Of a stretch of 64,000 nt of DNA, positions 42,783 through 50,786 are shown piece by piece. Source of the DNA: Planctomycetota bacterium (GTDB lineage Bacteria > Planctomycetota > UBA1135); NCBI GenBank assembly GCA_002705055.1, contig PAHY01000064.1, positions 1-64,000 on the forward strand, read 5' to 3'. The notes beneath the pieces were generated by a model. The model worked only from the letters and a program-made list of their open reading frames with translations, made no database searches and was not told the DNA's origin. A program made the position numbers and the translations under genes. Numbering within the stretch: position 1 is the first letter of the stretch; every line of letters starts with the position of its first letter.

Positions 42783-45161
42783 CTAGCGTTCGAAGCTCAA
42801 GCGCAGCGGTGCCATCAGGCGCGGGTCCCCGCGTTCGAGCAGCGTCTCGCACAGAGTCCGCACGCTGGGCTGCAGCGTGTGCTCGCTGGTCTCGCCATTC
42901 CAATCCAGCTGCAGCGGCTGGCTGATATCGACCTGCGCGGGCTGGAGCAGCACCGCGAACTGATCGCGTTCGGTGCTGCTCACTTGCAGGCGATTGCCGG
43001 CGAGCCGCGCGTCAAGACGCTGCCCCTTGCCGGGTTCCTCGACTTGTAGCCAGTAGTGATGACGCACGACGGGATCCGTCAGCTGCCAATGCAGCGCCGC
43101 CGGCGTGGTCCGCCGCGTGTAAGGGTAGAGCTGGCGGATGAAGTCGCGGTCCGGCAGCCCGCCGTGGCCGTTGCCCTCGATCCAGAACATCTCCACCGGG
43201 TAGCTGCCTGGGTGCGCATCCTGGGCGGCGCGGTACTGCTCGGCGAACTTCTGGCAGCGTTCCGCGCGGCCGTAGGCGGTGTCGCGCGAACCGATCATGT
43301 AGGTGAAGCGGAGCGTATGCAGGCCGACCACGCTGGTCTCGCCGTCGGTCGGCGCGGCGGCCGAGGAATGCACCGCCGCGAAGCGATCGGGAATCTTCGG
43401 CCCGATCGCGAAGGCGCCGTAGCCGCCGTGGCTGTAGCCGATCGCGTAGACCTTGTCCGGGTCGATGTCGCTGTAGAGCAGATGCTGATGGATCAGCTTC
43501 TCGATCAGCGGGTAGACGTAGTTGTCGTAGAAGCCGTTCCAGGTGTTGTTCGGCGCCCGCAGCGCGATGTACTTGTAGCCGCCGCCCAGGTCGAGCTGAT
43601 CCTTGTAGTAGATCTGCATGTGGCGCCACTGCGAGTCGTTGAACTCCTGGGTGGTGCCGCCGCCGCCGTGCATGGCGATGACCAGCGGCCAGCCACTCGC
43701 CGGGCGTTCGCCGACCGTCTTGATCGTGTAGGGCGATTCGTGGCCGCCGTGGCGGACGCGGTCCGCCTGCACATCCTTCAGCGTCTCCCCGTGGATCGCT
43801 GCGTCGCGGTAGGCTTCCCAGACTTGGCGGCGGATGCTGGCTTCGCGATCCGGGTCGCCTAGAGCGCGGCGCAGCTGGGTGTCCAGTTCGCTGAAGTCGA
43901 TCGCCGCGCGCTCTTCCGGCGAGGCGTTGAACCACTGCATGGCCTGGGTGCGCACCTGCCCGGTCAGCTGGAAGTTGGCGCTGTCCTCGAGCTGGAGGCT
44001 GAGGGTCTGGCGCGCCTCGTTGCCCGCCTCGAGCTGATAGCTCCAGCGCTTGCCGGCGCGAGCGACCTCGAGCATCCACGCACTCATCGGCGCGACGCTG
44101 GCGACCAGGAAGTCGTTGGCGTCCTGCGACTCGTCGCGGGTGGCCCCGGTGAAGACGATCTCGCGGGTCACCGGATCGCGCAGCGTGACGGTGGCGATGA
44201 CGCGCTCGCCCGCGGGATTCCGCACCGCGAACAGCAGATCGACGCGCGGCTCGGCGTCGACCGGGTTGCCTTCGCCATCGACGGCGGCGGCGGTGCTGGG
44301 CAGGTAGCGCGCGGTCACATCGACGGCGTGCACCCAATCGATGGATCGAGCCCAGACCATCGGCAGGCTGTGGCCGGTCGGCTGCCAGCTCGCGGCCCAG
44401 ATCCCGAACTCGCGCGAGCCCGGGGTGGCGCGCGCGGCGTCGCCGGCGAACCAGCCGCGGTCGAGGCCCTGCGGGTCGGGCTCGGCGGCGCCGACGAAGT
44501 GCCAGCCGTCCTGGTCCCAGATCTCGACCCAGGTGTGGTTGCCGCGCGAATCGAACCAGTTGGCGGTGCCGGCGAGGCGCGCAGGCACGCCCACGGCGCG
44601 GCAGGCGTCGGCCAGCAGGATCGACAGGCCGGTGCAGCTGGCCAGGCCGAGCTCGATCGACTCGGACGGCGCCTGGTCAGGGCGGTTGCGCCGGGTCGAG
44701 TACTTCACCCCGAGCTCGCCGAAGATGTGCGCGTTCAGCCGCATCGTCGCCTCGGTGGTCGAGGCCGCGTCGGCGACGAGCGGGGCGAAGCGCTGGCGGA
44801 AGTCGGCGCGCCAGGCCTCGCGCTCCTCGTTAACCTGCGCGTAGGGCAGGACGTCGTTGCGCCAGATCTCGACCGGGACGGCCTGCGCCCAGGGCGTGGC
44901 GGCGCGCGCCTCGGCGGCGAGGGCCAGATTCTCGAGCAGGAAGTCGGCCTGCAGCGCCTTCAGGTCGTGCTCGGGCATGTGCCGGATCAAGAAGCGCATG
45001 GCGGCGCGCTGCTCGTCCGGCGCCTCGGCGATGGCGCGGCGGATCTCGGGCGCGTTGTCGCCGGCGCGCTGCAGCGCCTGCGCGAGGCCTTCATCGACGG
45101 GTGCCTGCGGCGCGAGAGCCAGCGCCAGGACGGAAAGCCAGGGTTGGAGGGTCGGAACCAT
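42783..45161 (-). CDS. Exported transglutaminase-like and esterase fusion protein
   Basis: 792 residues with an N-terminal signal (MVPTLQPWLSVLALALAPQA). The first domain (about 110-240) is transglutaminase-like: LGLASCTGLS (Cys176), RGNHTWVEIW (His209) and a downstream acidic residue (GAAEPDP) form the Cys-His-Asp/Glu triad of bacterial transglutaminase/peptidase-like proteins. The last half is an alpha/beta-hydrolase of the PHB-depolymerase or feruloyl-esterase type: PLVIAMHGGGGT (oxyanion), GYSHGGYGAF (nucleophile Ser) and GNGHGGLPD (His). Both active sites look intact. It may process cell-surface polymer or cross-linked material. The pairing in one exported protein is unusual in my experience, and the substrate is unknown. 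Confidence 0.82.
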   Translation of the reverse strand: MVPTLQPWLSVLALALAPQAPVDEGLAQALQRAGDNAPEIRRAIAEAPDEQRAAMRFLIRHMPEHDLKALQADFLLENLALAAEARAATPWAQAVPVEIWRNDVLPYAQVNEEREAWRADFRQRFAPLVADAASTTEATMRLNAHIFGELGVKYSTRRNRPDQAPSESIELGLASCTGLSILLADACRAVGVPARLAGTANWFDSRGNHTWVEIWDQDGWHFVGAAEPDPQGLDRGWFAGDAARATPGSREFGIWAASWQPTGHSLPMVWARSIDWVHAVDVTARYLPSTAAAVDGEGNPVDAEPRVDLLFAVRNPAGERVIATVTLRDPVTREIVFTGATRDESQDANDFLVASVAPMSAWMLEVARAGKRWSYQLEAGNEARQTLSLQLEDSANFQLTGQVRTQAMQWFNASPEERAAIDFSELDTQLRRALGDPDREASIRRQVWEAYRDAAIHGETLKDVQADRVRHGGHESPYTIKTVGERPASGWPLVIAMHGGGGTTQEFNDSQWRHMQIYYKDQLDLGGGYKYIALRAPNNTWNGFYDNYVYPLIEKLIHQHLLYSDIDPDKVYAIGYSHGGYGAFAIGPKIPDRFAAVHSSAAAPTDGETSVVGLHTLRFTYMIGSRDTAYGRAERCQKFAEQYRAAQDAHPGSYPVEMFWIEGNGHGGLPDRDFIRQLYPYTRRTTPAALHWQLTDPVVRHHYWLQVEEPGKGQRLDARLAGNRLQVSSTERDQFAVLLQPAQVDISQPLQLDWNGETSEHTLQPSVRTLCETLLERGDPRLMAPLRLSFER

Positions 45162-45186
45162 GGGCGATTCCTAGAATACGCGGCTC
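45162..45186. promoter_or_regulatory. Divergent promoter between the fusion gene and proS
   Basis: 25 bases between starts. Plus: TAGAAT (45172-45177) 9 bases before proS ATG. Minus: TATTCT (45178-45173) 11 bases before the ATG at 45161. The two -10 boxes overlap on opposite strands. Confidence 0.5.
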
Positions 45187-46926
45187 ATGCGACTCTCCCA
45201 GCAGCTGTTCGTGACCCTGCGCGAGGATCCGGCCGACGCCGAGGTCCGTTCGCACGCGCTGATGGCCCGCGCGGGCTTCATCCAGAAGATCGCGGCGGGG
45301 ATCTACGTCTACGGCCCGATGATGTGGCGGGTGCTGCGCCGCGTCGAGCAGATCGTGCGCGACGAGCACGACAAGGCCGGCTGCCAGGAGATGCTGATGC
45401 CGGCGGTGCAGCCGCGCGAGCTGTGGGACGAGTCCGGGCGCTGGGAGCGCTACGTCAATGACGGGATCTTGTTCCACTTCCGCGACCGCAAGGGTTCGGA
45501 GGTGTGCCTGGGCCCGACCCATGAAGAGGTCATCACCAACTATGTCAAGCGCATGGTGCAGTCGCACAAGCAGCTGCCGGTGATCCTCTATCAGATCCAG
45601 ACCAAGTTCCGCGACGAGATCCGTCCGCGCTTCGGGCTGATGCGCGGCCGCGAGTTCATCATGAAGGATGCTTACTCCTTCGACTGCACGGCCGAGGCGA
45701 TGGTCGAGTCGTATCAGACGATGCGCACGGTCTATCGCAACATCTTCAGCCGCTGCGGGCTGCGCTTCACGCCGGTCGAGGCCGACTCGGGCGCGATCGG
45801 CGGCTCGGGTTCGGAAGAGTTCATGGTCGACGCCGATACCGGCGAAGACGCGATCGCGGTTTGCCGCACCACCGGCTACGCCGCCAACGTCGAAAAGGCG
45901 GTGTCGAAGATCGCGCCGCCGCCGGCGCCGGAAGCCGAAGTCGCCATGCACAAGGAGCCGACTCCGGCTGCCAAGAGCTGTGACGATCTGCAGAAGCTGT
46001 TCCCGGATCTGCCGCTGGAGCGCATGCTGAAGACCGTGCTCTACAAGGCGGTGATCGGCGAGACCGAGCAGGTGGTCGCGGTGATGTGCCGCGGCGACCG
46101 CGAGCTGAACGAGGTCAAGCTGCTCAACCATCTCGACGCGGTGGCGATTGAGATGGCCGACGAAGAGACGGTCAAGCGCGTCACCGGCGCCGAGGTCGGC
46201 TTCGCTGGACCGATCGGCCTGTCGGATGAGGTGCGTCTGCTGGCCGACAACTCGGTCGAAGGCGTGCAGGGCTTCCTGTGCGGCGGCAACGAGACCGATA
46301 CGCACTACCTCGACGTCTACTTCGGCCGCGATCTGCCGCAGCCGGAGACCGCCGACTTCGGCACCGTAAAGGAAGGCGACCTGACCGTCGACGGCGAGGG
46401 CAAGATCGAGATCACCCGCGGCATCGAGGTGGGGCACATCTTCCAGCTCGGCACCAAGTACTCGGAGGCGATGAGTGCCACCTACAACGACGAGGCCCAG
46501 AAGCGGCAGCCGATCTGGATGGGCTGCTACGGCATCGGCGTCTCGCGCGTGGCGGCCTCAGCCATCGAGCAGAACCACGATGAAAACGGCATGATCTGGC
46601 CGCTGCCGATCGCGCCCTACGCGGTGCACCTGGTGCAGATGAAGGCCGGCAACGAGGAGCAGGACGCTCTAGCCCAGGAGATTCAGGACACGCTCGAAGC
46701 CGAGGGCATCGACGTGCTGTGGGACGACCGCAAGAAGGTCGCGCCCGGCGCCAAGTTCAAGGACGCCGACCTGATCGGCATTCCGCTGCGGATCGTGGTG
46801 GGTCGCGACGCCGGCGAGCGTCAGGTCGAATGGAGCGTGCGCGGCGTCGATGCCCCGCGCGAAAACCTGTCCGCCGAAGACGCCATTGCGCGCGTGCGCG
46901 CCGCGGTGAAGGAGTCCGGCCGATGA
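45187..46926 (+). CDS. proS: Prolyl-tRNA synthetase (bacterial type with editing insertion)
   Basis: 579 residues, the usual length of the bacterial-type enzyme. It attaches proline to tRNA-Pro in the cytoplasm. Class II motifs are evident: motif 1 (GPMMWRVLRRVEQIVR), motif 2 (FRDEIRPRFGLMRGREFIMKDAYSF) and motif 3 (GCYGIGVSRVAASAIEQN). The editing (INS) domain of about 180 residues lies between motifs 2 and 3, with the K-to-V segment MLKTVLYKAV and GFAGPIGL, as expected for the Ala-Pro editing type. The C-terminal anticodon domain ends KEGG-like (LWDDRKKVAPGAKFKDADLIGIPLRI). The stop overlaps the next start as ATGA. Confidence 0.97.
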   Translation: MRLSQQLFVTLREDPADAEVRSHALMARAGFIQKIAAGIYVYGPMMWRVLRRVEQIVRDEHDKAGCQEMLMPAVQPRELWDESGRWERYVNDGILFHFRDRKGSEVCLGPTHEEVITNYVKRMVQSHKQLPVILYQIQTKFRDEIRPRFGLMRGREFIMKDAYSFDCTAEAMVESYQTMRTVYRNIFSRCGLRFTPVEADSGAIGGSGSEEFMVDADTGEDAIAVCRTTGYAANVEKAVSKIAPPPAPEAEVAMHKEPTPAAKSCDDLQKLFPDLPLERMLKTVLYKAVIGETEQVVAVMCRGDRELNEVKLLNHLDAVAIEMADEETVKRVTGAEVGFAGPIGLSDEVRLLADNSVEGVQGFLCGGNETDTHYLDVYFGRDLPQPETADFGTVKEGDLTVDGEGKIEITRGIEVGHIFQLGTKYSEAMSATYNDEAQKRQPIWMGCYGIGVSRVAASAIEQNHDENGMIWPLPIAPYAVHLVQMKAGNEEQDALAQEIQDTLEAEGIDVLWDDRKKVAPGAKFKDADLIGIPLRIVVGRDAGERQVEWSVRGVDAPRENLSAEDAIARVRAAVKESGR

Positions 46927-47450
46927 TCCGCGCCGCGTCCTGGCTGCTGGTGCTGGCGCTTGCCGCTTGCGGGAAGTCGGAGGCGGAGAGCGATGTCCAG
47001 GTCCTGACTGAGGAACAGAAGGAGCTGCTCGCGAATCAGCACGCGGCAGAGCAGGAGGTGAGCAATCCTGCGCAGGAGGCGCCGGTGGAGGACGAGCCCG
47101 TTCCGACCGCCGAGGACCTCATCCCGTGGGAGCGCCTCGACACCCCGGCCACTGCGGACCTCACCGTCGACTGGACCGAGGCCAAGGATCACCTCGAGAA
47201 GTTCATCGCCGTCGAAGGCACGATCGTCGACACCCACAACAGCGGCCGCGCCTGCTTCCTGAACTTCACCACCGAGTGGCGCGGCACCTTCTACCTCGCC
47301 ATCCTCGGCTCCAACATGGACGACTACCCCGAGTCGCCCGAGCGCTACTTCCTCAACAAGAAGGTCCGCGCCGTCGGCAAAGTCGCCATGTACCGCGACC
47401 GCCCGCAGATCGTGATCGAGTCGCCGCAGCACATCACGGTGCTGGAGTAA
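46923..47450 (+). CDS. Lipoprotein with OB-fold-like domain
   Basis: 175 residues from ATG 46923, overlapping the proS stop by 4 bases. Signal peptide with lipobox (LALAAC, Cys16), an acidic linker (residues about 17-75), then an OB-fold-like domain: FIAVEGTIVDTHNSGRACFLNF, FYLAILGSN, and a final strand KVRAVGKVAMYRDRPQIVIESPQ. The pattern VxGxIxxxxNSGxxxFLNF is that of a nucleic-acid-type OB fold found in many exported planctomycetal proteins. It has no link to tRNA charging; the coupling to proS is probably an accident of gene packing. Role unknown. Confidence 0.75.
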   Translation: MIRAASWLLVLALAACGKSEAESDVQVLTEEQKELLANQHAAEQEVSNPAQEAPVEDEPVPTAEDLIPWERLDTPATADLTVDWTEAKDHLEKFIAVEGTIVDTHNSGRACFLNFTTEWRGTFYLAILGSNMDDYPESPERYFLNKKVRAVGKVAMYRDRPQIVIESPQHITVLE

Positions 47451-47452
47451 CG

Positions 47453-48127
47453 TCAGAACTCGATGCTCACGCCGTGTTCGAGGCGTTCGTGAATTGGATA
47501 CCAGACTATCCACGGAAGAGAATGGATATCGTCAAGTTTCGACTCAAACACAATTTGCAGCGTGTCCGACTTCTCCGAACCACTCGGAATTCGTGACTCG
47601 AGGAATGTCACTGGATTCCCGTGCCGGTCTTCCACGCGGAGTGCTGCAATTCTGTCCTGCGACCAATGTGAAGAGGACTGGGCTCGGATGAACCCTTGGA
47701 TTGAGTCAAACGTTCGATCGCGGAGTAAGAACGACTCAAGGCGCGCTTGAGGGTCAGGGGCGACGTGCAGGATCGCCAAGACAGTTGGTTCAGTGGAACC
47801 TTCGAGGATCCCCGATACAGAGACTCGTTCATTGGGTTGTTCGATTCCGTCGAAGCGAATCGGGATCATGCCTCGGCCAGACGGGTCGAGCCGAATGCTC
47901 GGGACCGTGGCCGTGCACGAACAAGAAGTTCGGATTGCCTCAATGGTCTTTCCCGCCTCGTGAGGCCTTGAGACTTCAACTCTCAGAACTGATGTGCCAC
48001 TTGGCGGGATAAGGACTTCAAGTGTCTCGAATTCAGCCCTGCTTGAGCTTCGAGATGCGAGACCTCCTAAGATAAAGCCGATTGATGCGATGGCGGCGAT
48101 CAAGGCGATGCCGAGGCTAACCCTCAT
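47453..48127 (-). CDS. Membrane-anchored DUF1573-like protein
   Basis: 224 residues. An N-terminal helix (SLGIALIAAIASIGFILGGLA) is followed by a beta-sandwich with TSCSCTATVPSIRLDPSGRGMIPIRFD, the CxC-containing signature of DUF1573, a domain common in Planctomycetes and Bacteroidetes. The gene is AT-richer than its surroundings and ends 2 bases from the convergent lipoprotein stop. Its start overlaps the end of the upstream gene by 11 bases, so the two are coupled. DUF1573 proteins lack an assigned biochemical activity; export and a structural or regulatory envelope role are inferences. Confidence 0.75.
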   Translation of the reverse strand: MRVSLGIALIAAIASIGFILGGLASRSSSRAEFETLEVLIPPSGTSVLRVEVSRPHEAGKTIEAIRTSCSCTATVPSIRLDPSGRGMIPIRFDGIEQPNERVSVSGILEGSTEPTVLAILHVAPDPQARLESFLLRDRTFDSIQGFIRAQSSSHWSQDRIAALRVEDRHGNPVTFLESRIPSGSEKSDTLQIVFESKLDDIHSLPWIVWYPIHERLEHGVSIEF

Positions 48128-49694
48128 AGTGAACCAAAGTCTGATATTCGCCAGACTCGACCAATACTTCGCCGATGAGAATAGGTTTTGCGCGATGTCC
48201 GTATCCGACGAGTAGATAAGTTCCCTCTTCTGGGACGCATAGTCGTGGCTCCACTCTCGCGGGTGAAGTTAGTTCAACTGCATCTTCTCCATCAGAGGAG
48301 ACGAAGCCGACCGAAATCGGGGCTGCACGATTGCCAGTTGAGAAACTCCCAACTCGCTGTCCGGCAGCATTGAATACAAGCACTTTCTCAATCACGCTCC
48401 ATCCCTTCCCTTCAAGTATCAGCTCAGTCTCGATGCTTGAATCGAGAAGCTCAACCCGATGCTGGGCGATTTCGCCTGGCGCAACTTCAAGTTCTACAGA
48501 TGCGAATCCGTGAGGCCATTCTCCGCACGTAATCGCCACTTTTCCTGATTGACAAACTAGTCCTCCTGCGGGGCCGAACGGTCCTGTCATGCCAGTCCTG
48601 CGGGGGTCGGAGAATGGATGACCATCAATAGACGTAATCCAGAATGGAACGGAAACCTCTTCTCGAGCGCCTGATTCTACCGTGGTAAATGCCTGGATCT
48701 GAATCGAGCTGGCTTGCAGGAGTTGAATCGTATGGCTGACGTCTACATCTTCAACTTGAATGCGTCTTGTGACAGGAGACAAGCCCGCATCCGCTAGTCG
48801 AGACTCAAACCAACTTTCAGTCCCAATATTGACAAGATAGTCGCCTGGTTCGACTCCGGTGAACTGCGCCATGCCCAGATCATCAGGTTTTGTCAGCCGA
48901 CGCGTGTCGTTTCGCGCCCATTCGCTGACATTTGCGGGTACCAAGGCAACAGTAACCGGGGTTTGTAGCGCGCTCCCGTCAGGGGCAAGGAGTTCAATGA
49001 AGACAGATGCGGTCGAGAGGTCAATGTTCAGTTCATAAACCTCTCCAATCTCAATGTCGAAAGAGCTGGCATGTTCGGGGTTGAGTGCTTCTCCGATCCT
49101 GAGCCGCGCTTGTGTCGGATGAGTCAGTGACCAGTGAAACGAGCCAGTTGCGTCACAAGTTGTGTTGAACGTGTCTCTGGAGGTGATCATTGAGACACGG
49201 ATCCCCGCCATCAACGTGTCCTCTCTCTTCACAGTCCCACGGACAATAGCGTTGGTAGGAGAGAGAGGGATATGCAGTTTCAAGCCATCAAGAGAATCTA
49301 GGTCAAATTCTATTCGGCCTTGATAGATCAGTCCGCTCTCTAATGAAGTGTTGAGGATGCAAGTAGACCCGAGAACCTCGTTGCGATCGACCGTAATCGC
49401 GGTGCCCCGACGGCTTGAAAACTCAAGAAAGTCGTCGGGCGAAGTCACCATGAGCCGTCCTCCGAGGACTGTCTCCCCGCTTGGAAGTACCCCAACAATG
49501 GAGAGGGTGGACCTCTCAATCAATCGATTGTCCGAAGGGTCGAGATTGACAGACACACTCTCTGGAGAGTCTGTCTCAGCCTGACTCGATTGAAGGCTGA
49601 GTGAATAATCTTGATCGAGTATCAAGGTCGCGAGAATGGCTGTGGCAATGCACGCCACAATTCCTGCTGCTGCGATGCGACTGAAACGAGTCAT
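48117..49694 (-). CDS. Membrane-anchored carboxypeptidase-regulatory-like protein in AT-rich island
   Basis: 525 residues with an N-terminal membrane segment (AAAGIVACIATAILATLIL). Extracytoplasmic beta-sandwich units follow, marked by AIVRGTVKREDTLMAGIRVSMIT, DATGSFHWSLT, VFIELLAPDGSALQTPVTV, TGVEPGDYLVNIG and EEGTYLLVGYG, which match the carboxypeptidase-regulatory-like style of the proteins encoded from 23120 and 40129. Codon use is less GC-biased than in those paralogues, so it may have arrived with the island. TATATT lies 7 bases before ATG. The last 11 bases overlap the DUF1573-like gene. Confidence 0.72.
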   Translation of the reverse strand: MTRFSRIAAAGIVACIATAILATLILDQDYSLSLQSSQAETDSPESVSVNLDPSDNRLIERSTLSIVGVLPSGETVLGGRLMVTSPDDFLEFSSRRGTAITVDRNEVLGSTCILNTSLESGLIYQGRIEFDLDSLDGLKLHIPLSPTNAIVRGTVKREDTLMAGIRVSMITSRDTFNTTCDATGSFHWSLTHPTQARLRIGEALNPEHASSFDIEIGEVYELNIDLSTASVFIELLAPDGSALQTPVTVALVPANVSEWARNDTRRLTKPDDLGMAQFTGVEPGDYLVNIGTESWFESRLADAGLSPVTRRIQVEDVDVSHTIQLLQASSIQIQAFTTVESGAREEVSVPFWITSIDGHPFSDPRRTGMTGPFGPAGGLVCQSGKVAITCGEWPHGFASVELEVAPGEIAQHRVELLDSSIETELILEGKGWSVIEKVLVFNAAGQRVGSFSTGNRAAPISVGFVSSDGEDAVELTSPARVEPRLCVPEEGTYLLVGYGHRAKPILIGEVLVESGEYQTLVHYEG

Positions 49695-49725
49695 GGCAAA
49701 GAATATAGAGTGAATAAGATGGTAG

Positions 49726-49760
49726 TCGCTTGCCTCAGCTAAGTTGGTAGAGGCAAGCGA
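49726..49760. terminator. Strong hairpin between genes of the AT-rich island
   Basis: TCGCTTGCCTC (49726-49736) and GAGGCAAGCGA (49750-49760) form a perfect 11-bp stem with a 13-base loop. It lies 26 bases beyond the stop of the small Cys-containing gene (minus strand) and just before the promoter of the next gene. A T-run is weak, so termination is likely but not certain. Confidence 0.5.
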
Positions 49761-49786
49761 CGCCTCGTTTGTCGTGCTAAGAAAGC

Positions 49787-50263
49787 CTAGATTTCAAAGG
49801 GGCATACGGCGCATTTCGACAAGTGAGTTGCCCAGCCGATCCGCGTGCCATATTGATCGTATGCGGAGATTGAGATATTCGCAGTGTTGTCGCAAGGAAC
49901 TTTGATTTCTTCAATCGTGATCGTTCCTCCGTCGACCGCTCCAGGAGTAATCGTTTGGTACAAGACAAGATCATGATGGATTTCGATCTTGTCAACCAAG
50001 CCAGTCGGAGTCCATGTGGCGGAGATTGAAAACTCGTCTTCGCAGTCGTCAATCGTCTCGCACTCCTCATCTTTGCCTTCCCAGCTGACATGTTGTGTAT
50101 GGGTTCCCCAAGTGAATCCGCCCGATTCAATGATCTTGGACCAGGTGTAAGACTGATCGCACCAGACCGGAATCGACGCAAGCGGTGCCGCCGAAGTGCC
50201 AGTTGAAAGGCCAAAGCCGAGGCCGAGAACTAGGGAAAGAGCCGAAAATAGTCGTAGTCTCAT
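49787..50263 (-). CDS. Small secreted cysteine-containing protein
   Basis: 158 residues with a signal peptide (MRLRLFSALSLVLGLGFGLS, cut near TSAAP). The mature protein of about 130 residues has six Cys (VWCDQ, EECETIDDCED, VPCDN, SKCAVC) that could form three disulfides outside the cytoplasm, and is beta-rich (TITIEEIKVPC, ISISAYDQYG). No family recognised. It is the first gene of the AT-richer island on this strand. TACTCT lies 9 bases before ATG. Long intergenic DNA lies upstream. Confidence 0.65.
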   Translation of the reverse strand: MRLRLFSALSLVLGLGFGLSTGTSAAPLASIPVWCDQSYTWSKIIESGGFTWGTHTQHVSWEGKDEECETIDDCEDEFSISATWTPTGLVDKIEIHHDLVLYQTITPGAVDGGTITIEEIKVPCDNTANISISAYDQYGTRIGWATHLSKCAVCPFEI

Positions 50264-50786
50264 GGTTAAGAAAGAGTAAAAGTCGTCAGGCTGTCTGACG
50301 TTTCAAATATAGGCGGCTTCTAGGCAAGCGCTGCCATTTATTCTGCTGGATTCTGGTAGTTCTTTCTTCGTCTTGCAACTTGCAAGTCTACAGCTCCATT
50401 TGAATCGAGTGGAGGCGGGGGAGATTTGACTTGGGATGCTCATGGCCGATGGCATAGGTGAGCGTGCCAGGCACTCTGGTTTGCTCTGCTTCCGCTCATG
50501 CTTCTTGTTCGCTCGCTAAGCGATGAGGTTCGGCTCAAGGCCAGCTCCGGCGAGGCGAATACGTACATCTTTCTCACTTTCCTTGTTGGTAGAGCTTGGC
50601 ATGGATCGTCTGGCTGGCGACATTCCCGCGAGCGAGTCGAGGTGGCTGGATTGCCGTCGTGACGGCGCTCGGAGTTGGTCCGCCTCTCTTGCTCGTAGGT
50701 GCATTGCCCTTGATTTCGTCCGGTCAAGTATGAGCTCAACCTGTTCGGAGTTACTTGCTCTCGCTTGGGTATGGCAGGATGGGCGG
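50264..50786. other. Long intergenic stretch (523 bp) with palindromes
   Basis: AT-richer than most of the window, with no ORF I would defend. It holds an inverted repeat CGTCAG-N5-CTGACG (50284-50300) and a perfect 15-base palindrome CTTGCAA-C-TTGCAAG (50372-50386). The right part, towards 50787, regains high GC. It probably contains the promoters of the two divergent genes and may mark the edge of an acquired segment. Confidence 0.6.
50372..50386. repeat. Perfect 15-base palindrome, operator candidate
   Basis: CTTGCAA-C-TTGCAAG is exactly symmetrical and lies between divergent genes. Its size and symmetry suit a homodimeric DNA-binding protein. No regulator gene is adjacent. Confidence 0.4.

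Noticed and set aside
40240..42786. 848-codon plus-strand frame
   Set aside because: Antisense shadow of the carboxypeptidase-regulatory-like repeat gene, whose repeats, signal anchor and operon position are convincing.
47494..48215. Several small plus-strand frames in the AT-rich island
   Set aside because: Antisense to the DUF1573-like gene and its neighbour, no motifs, no promoters.
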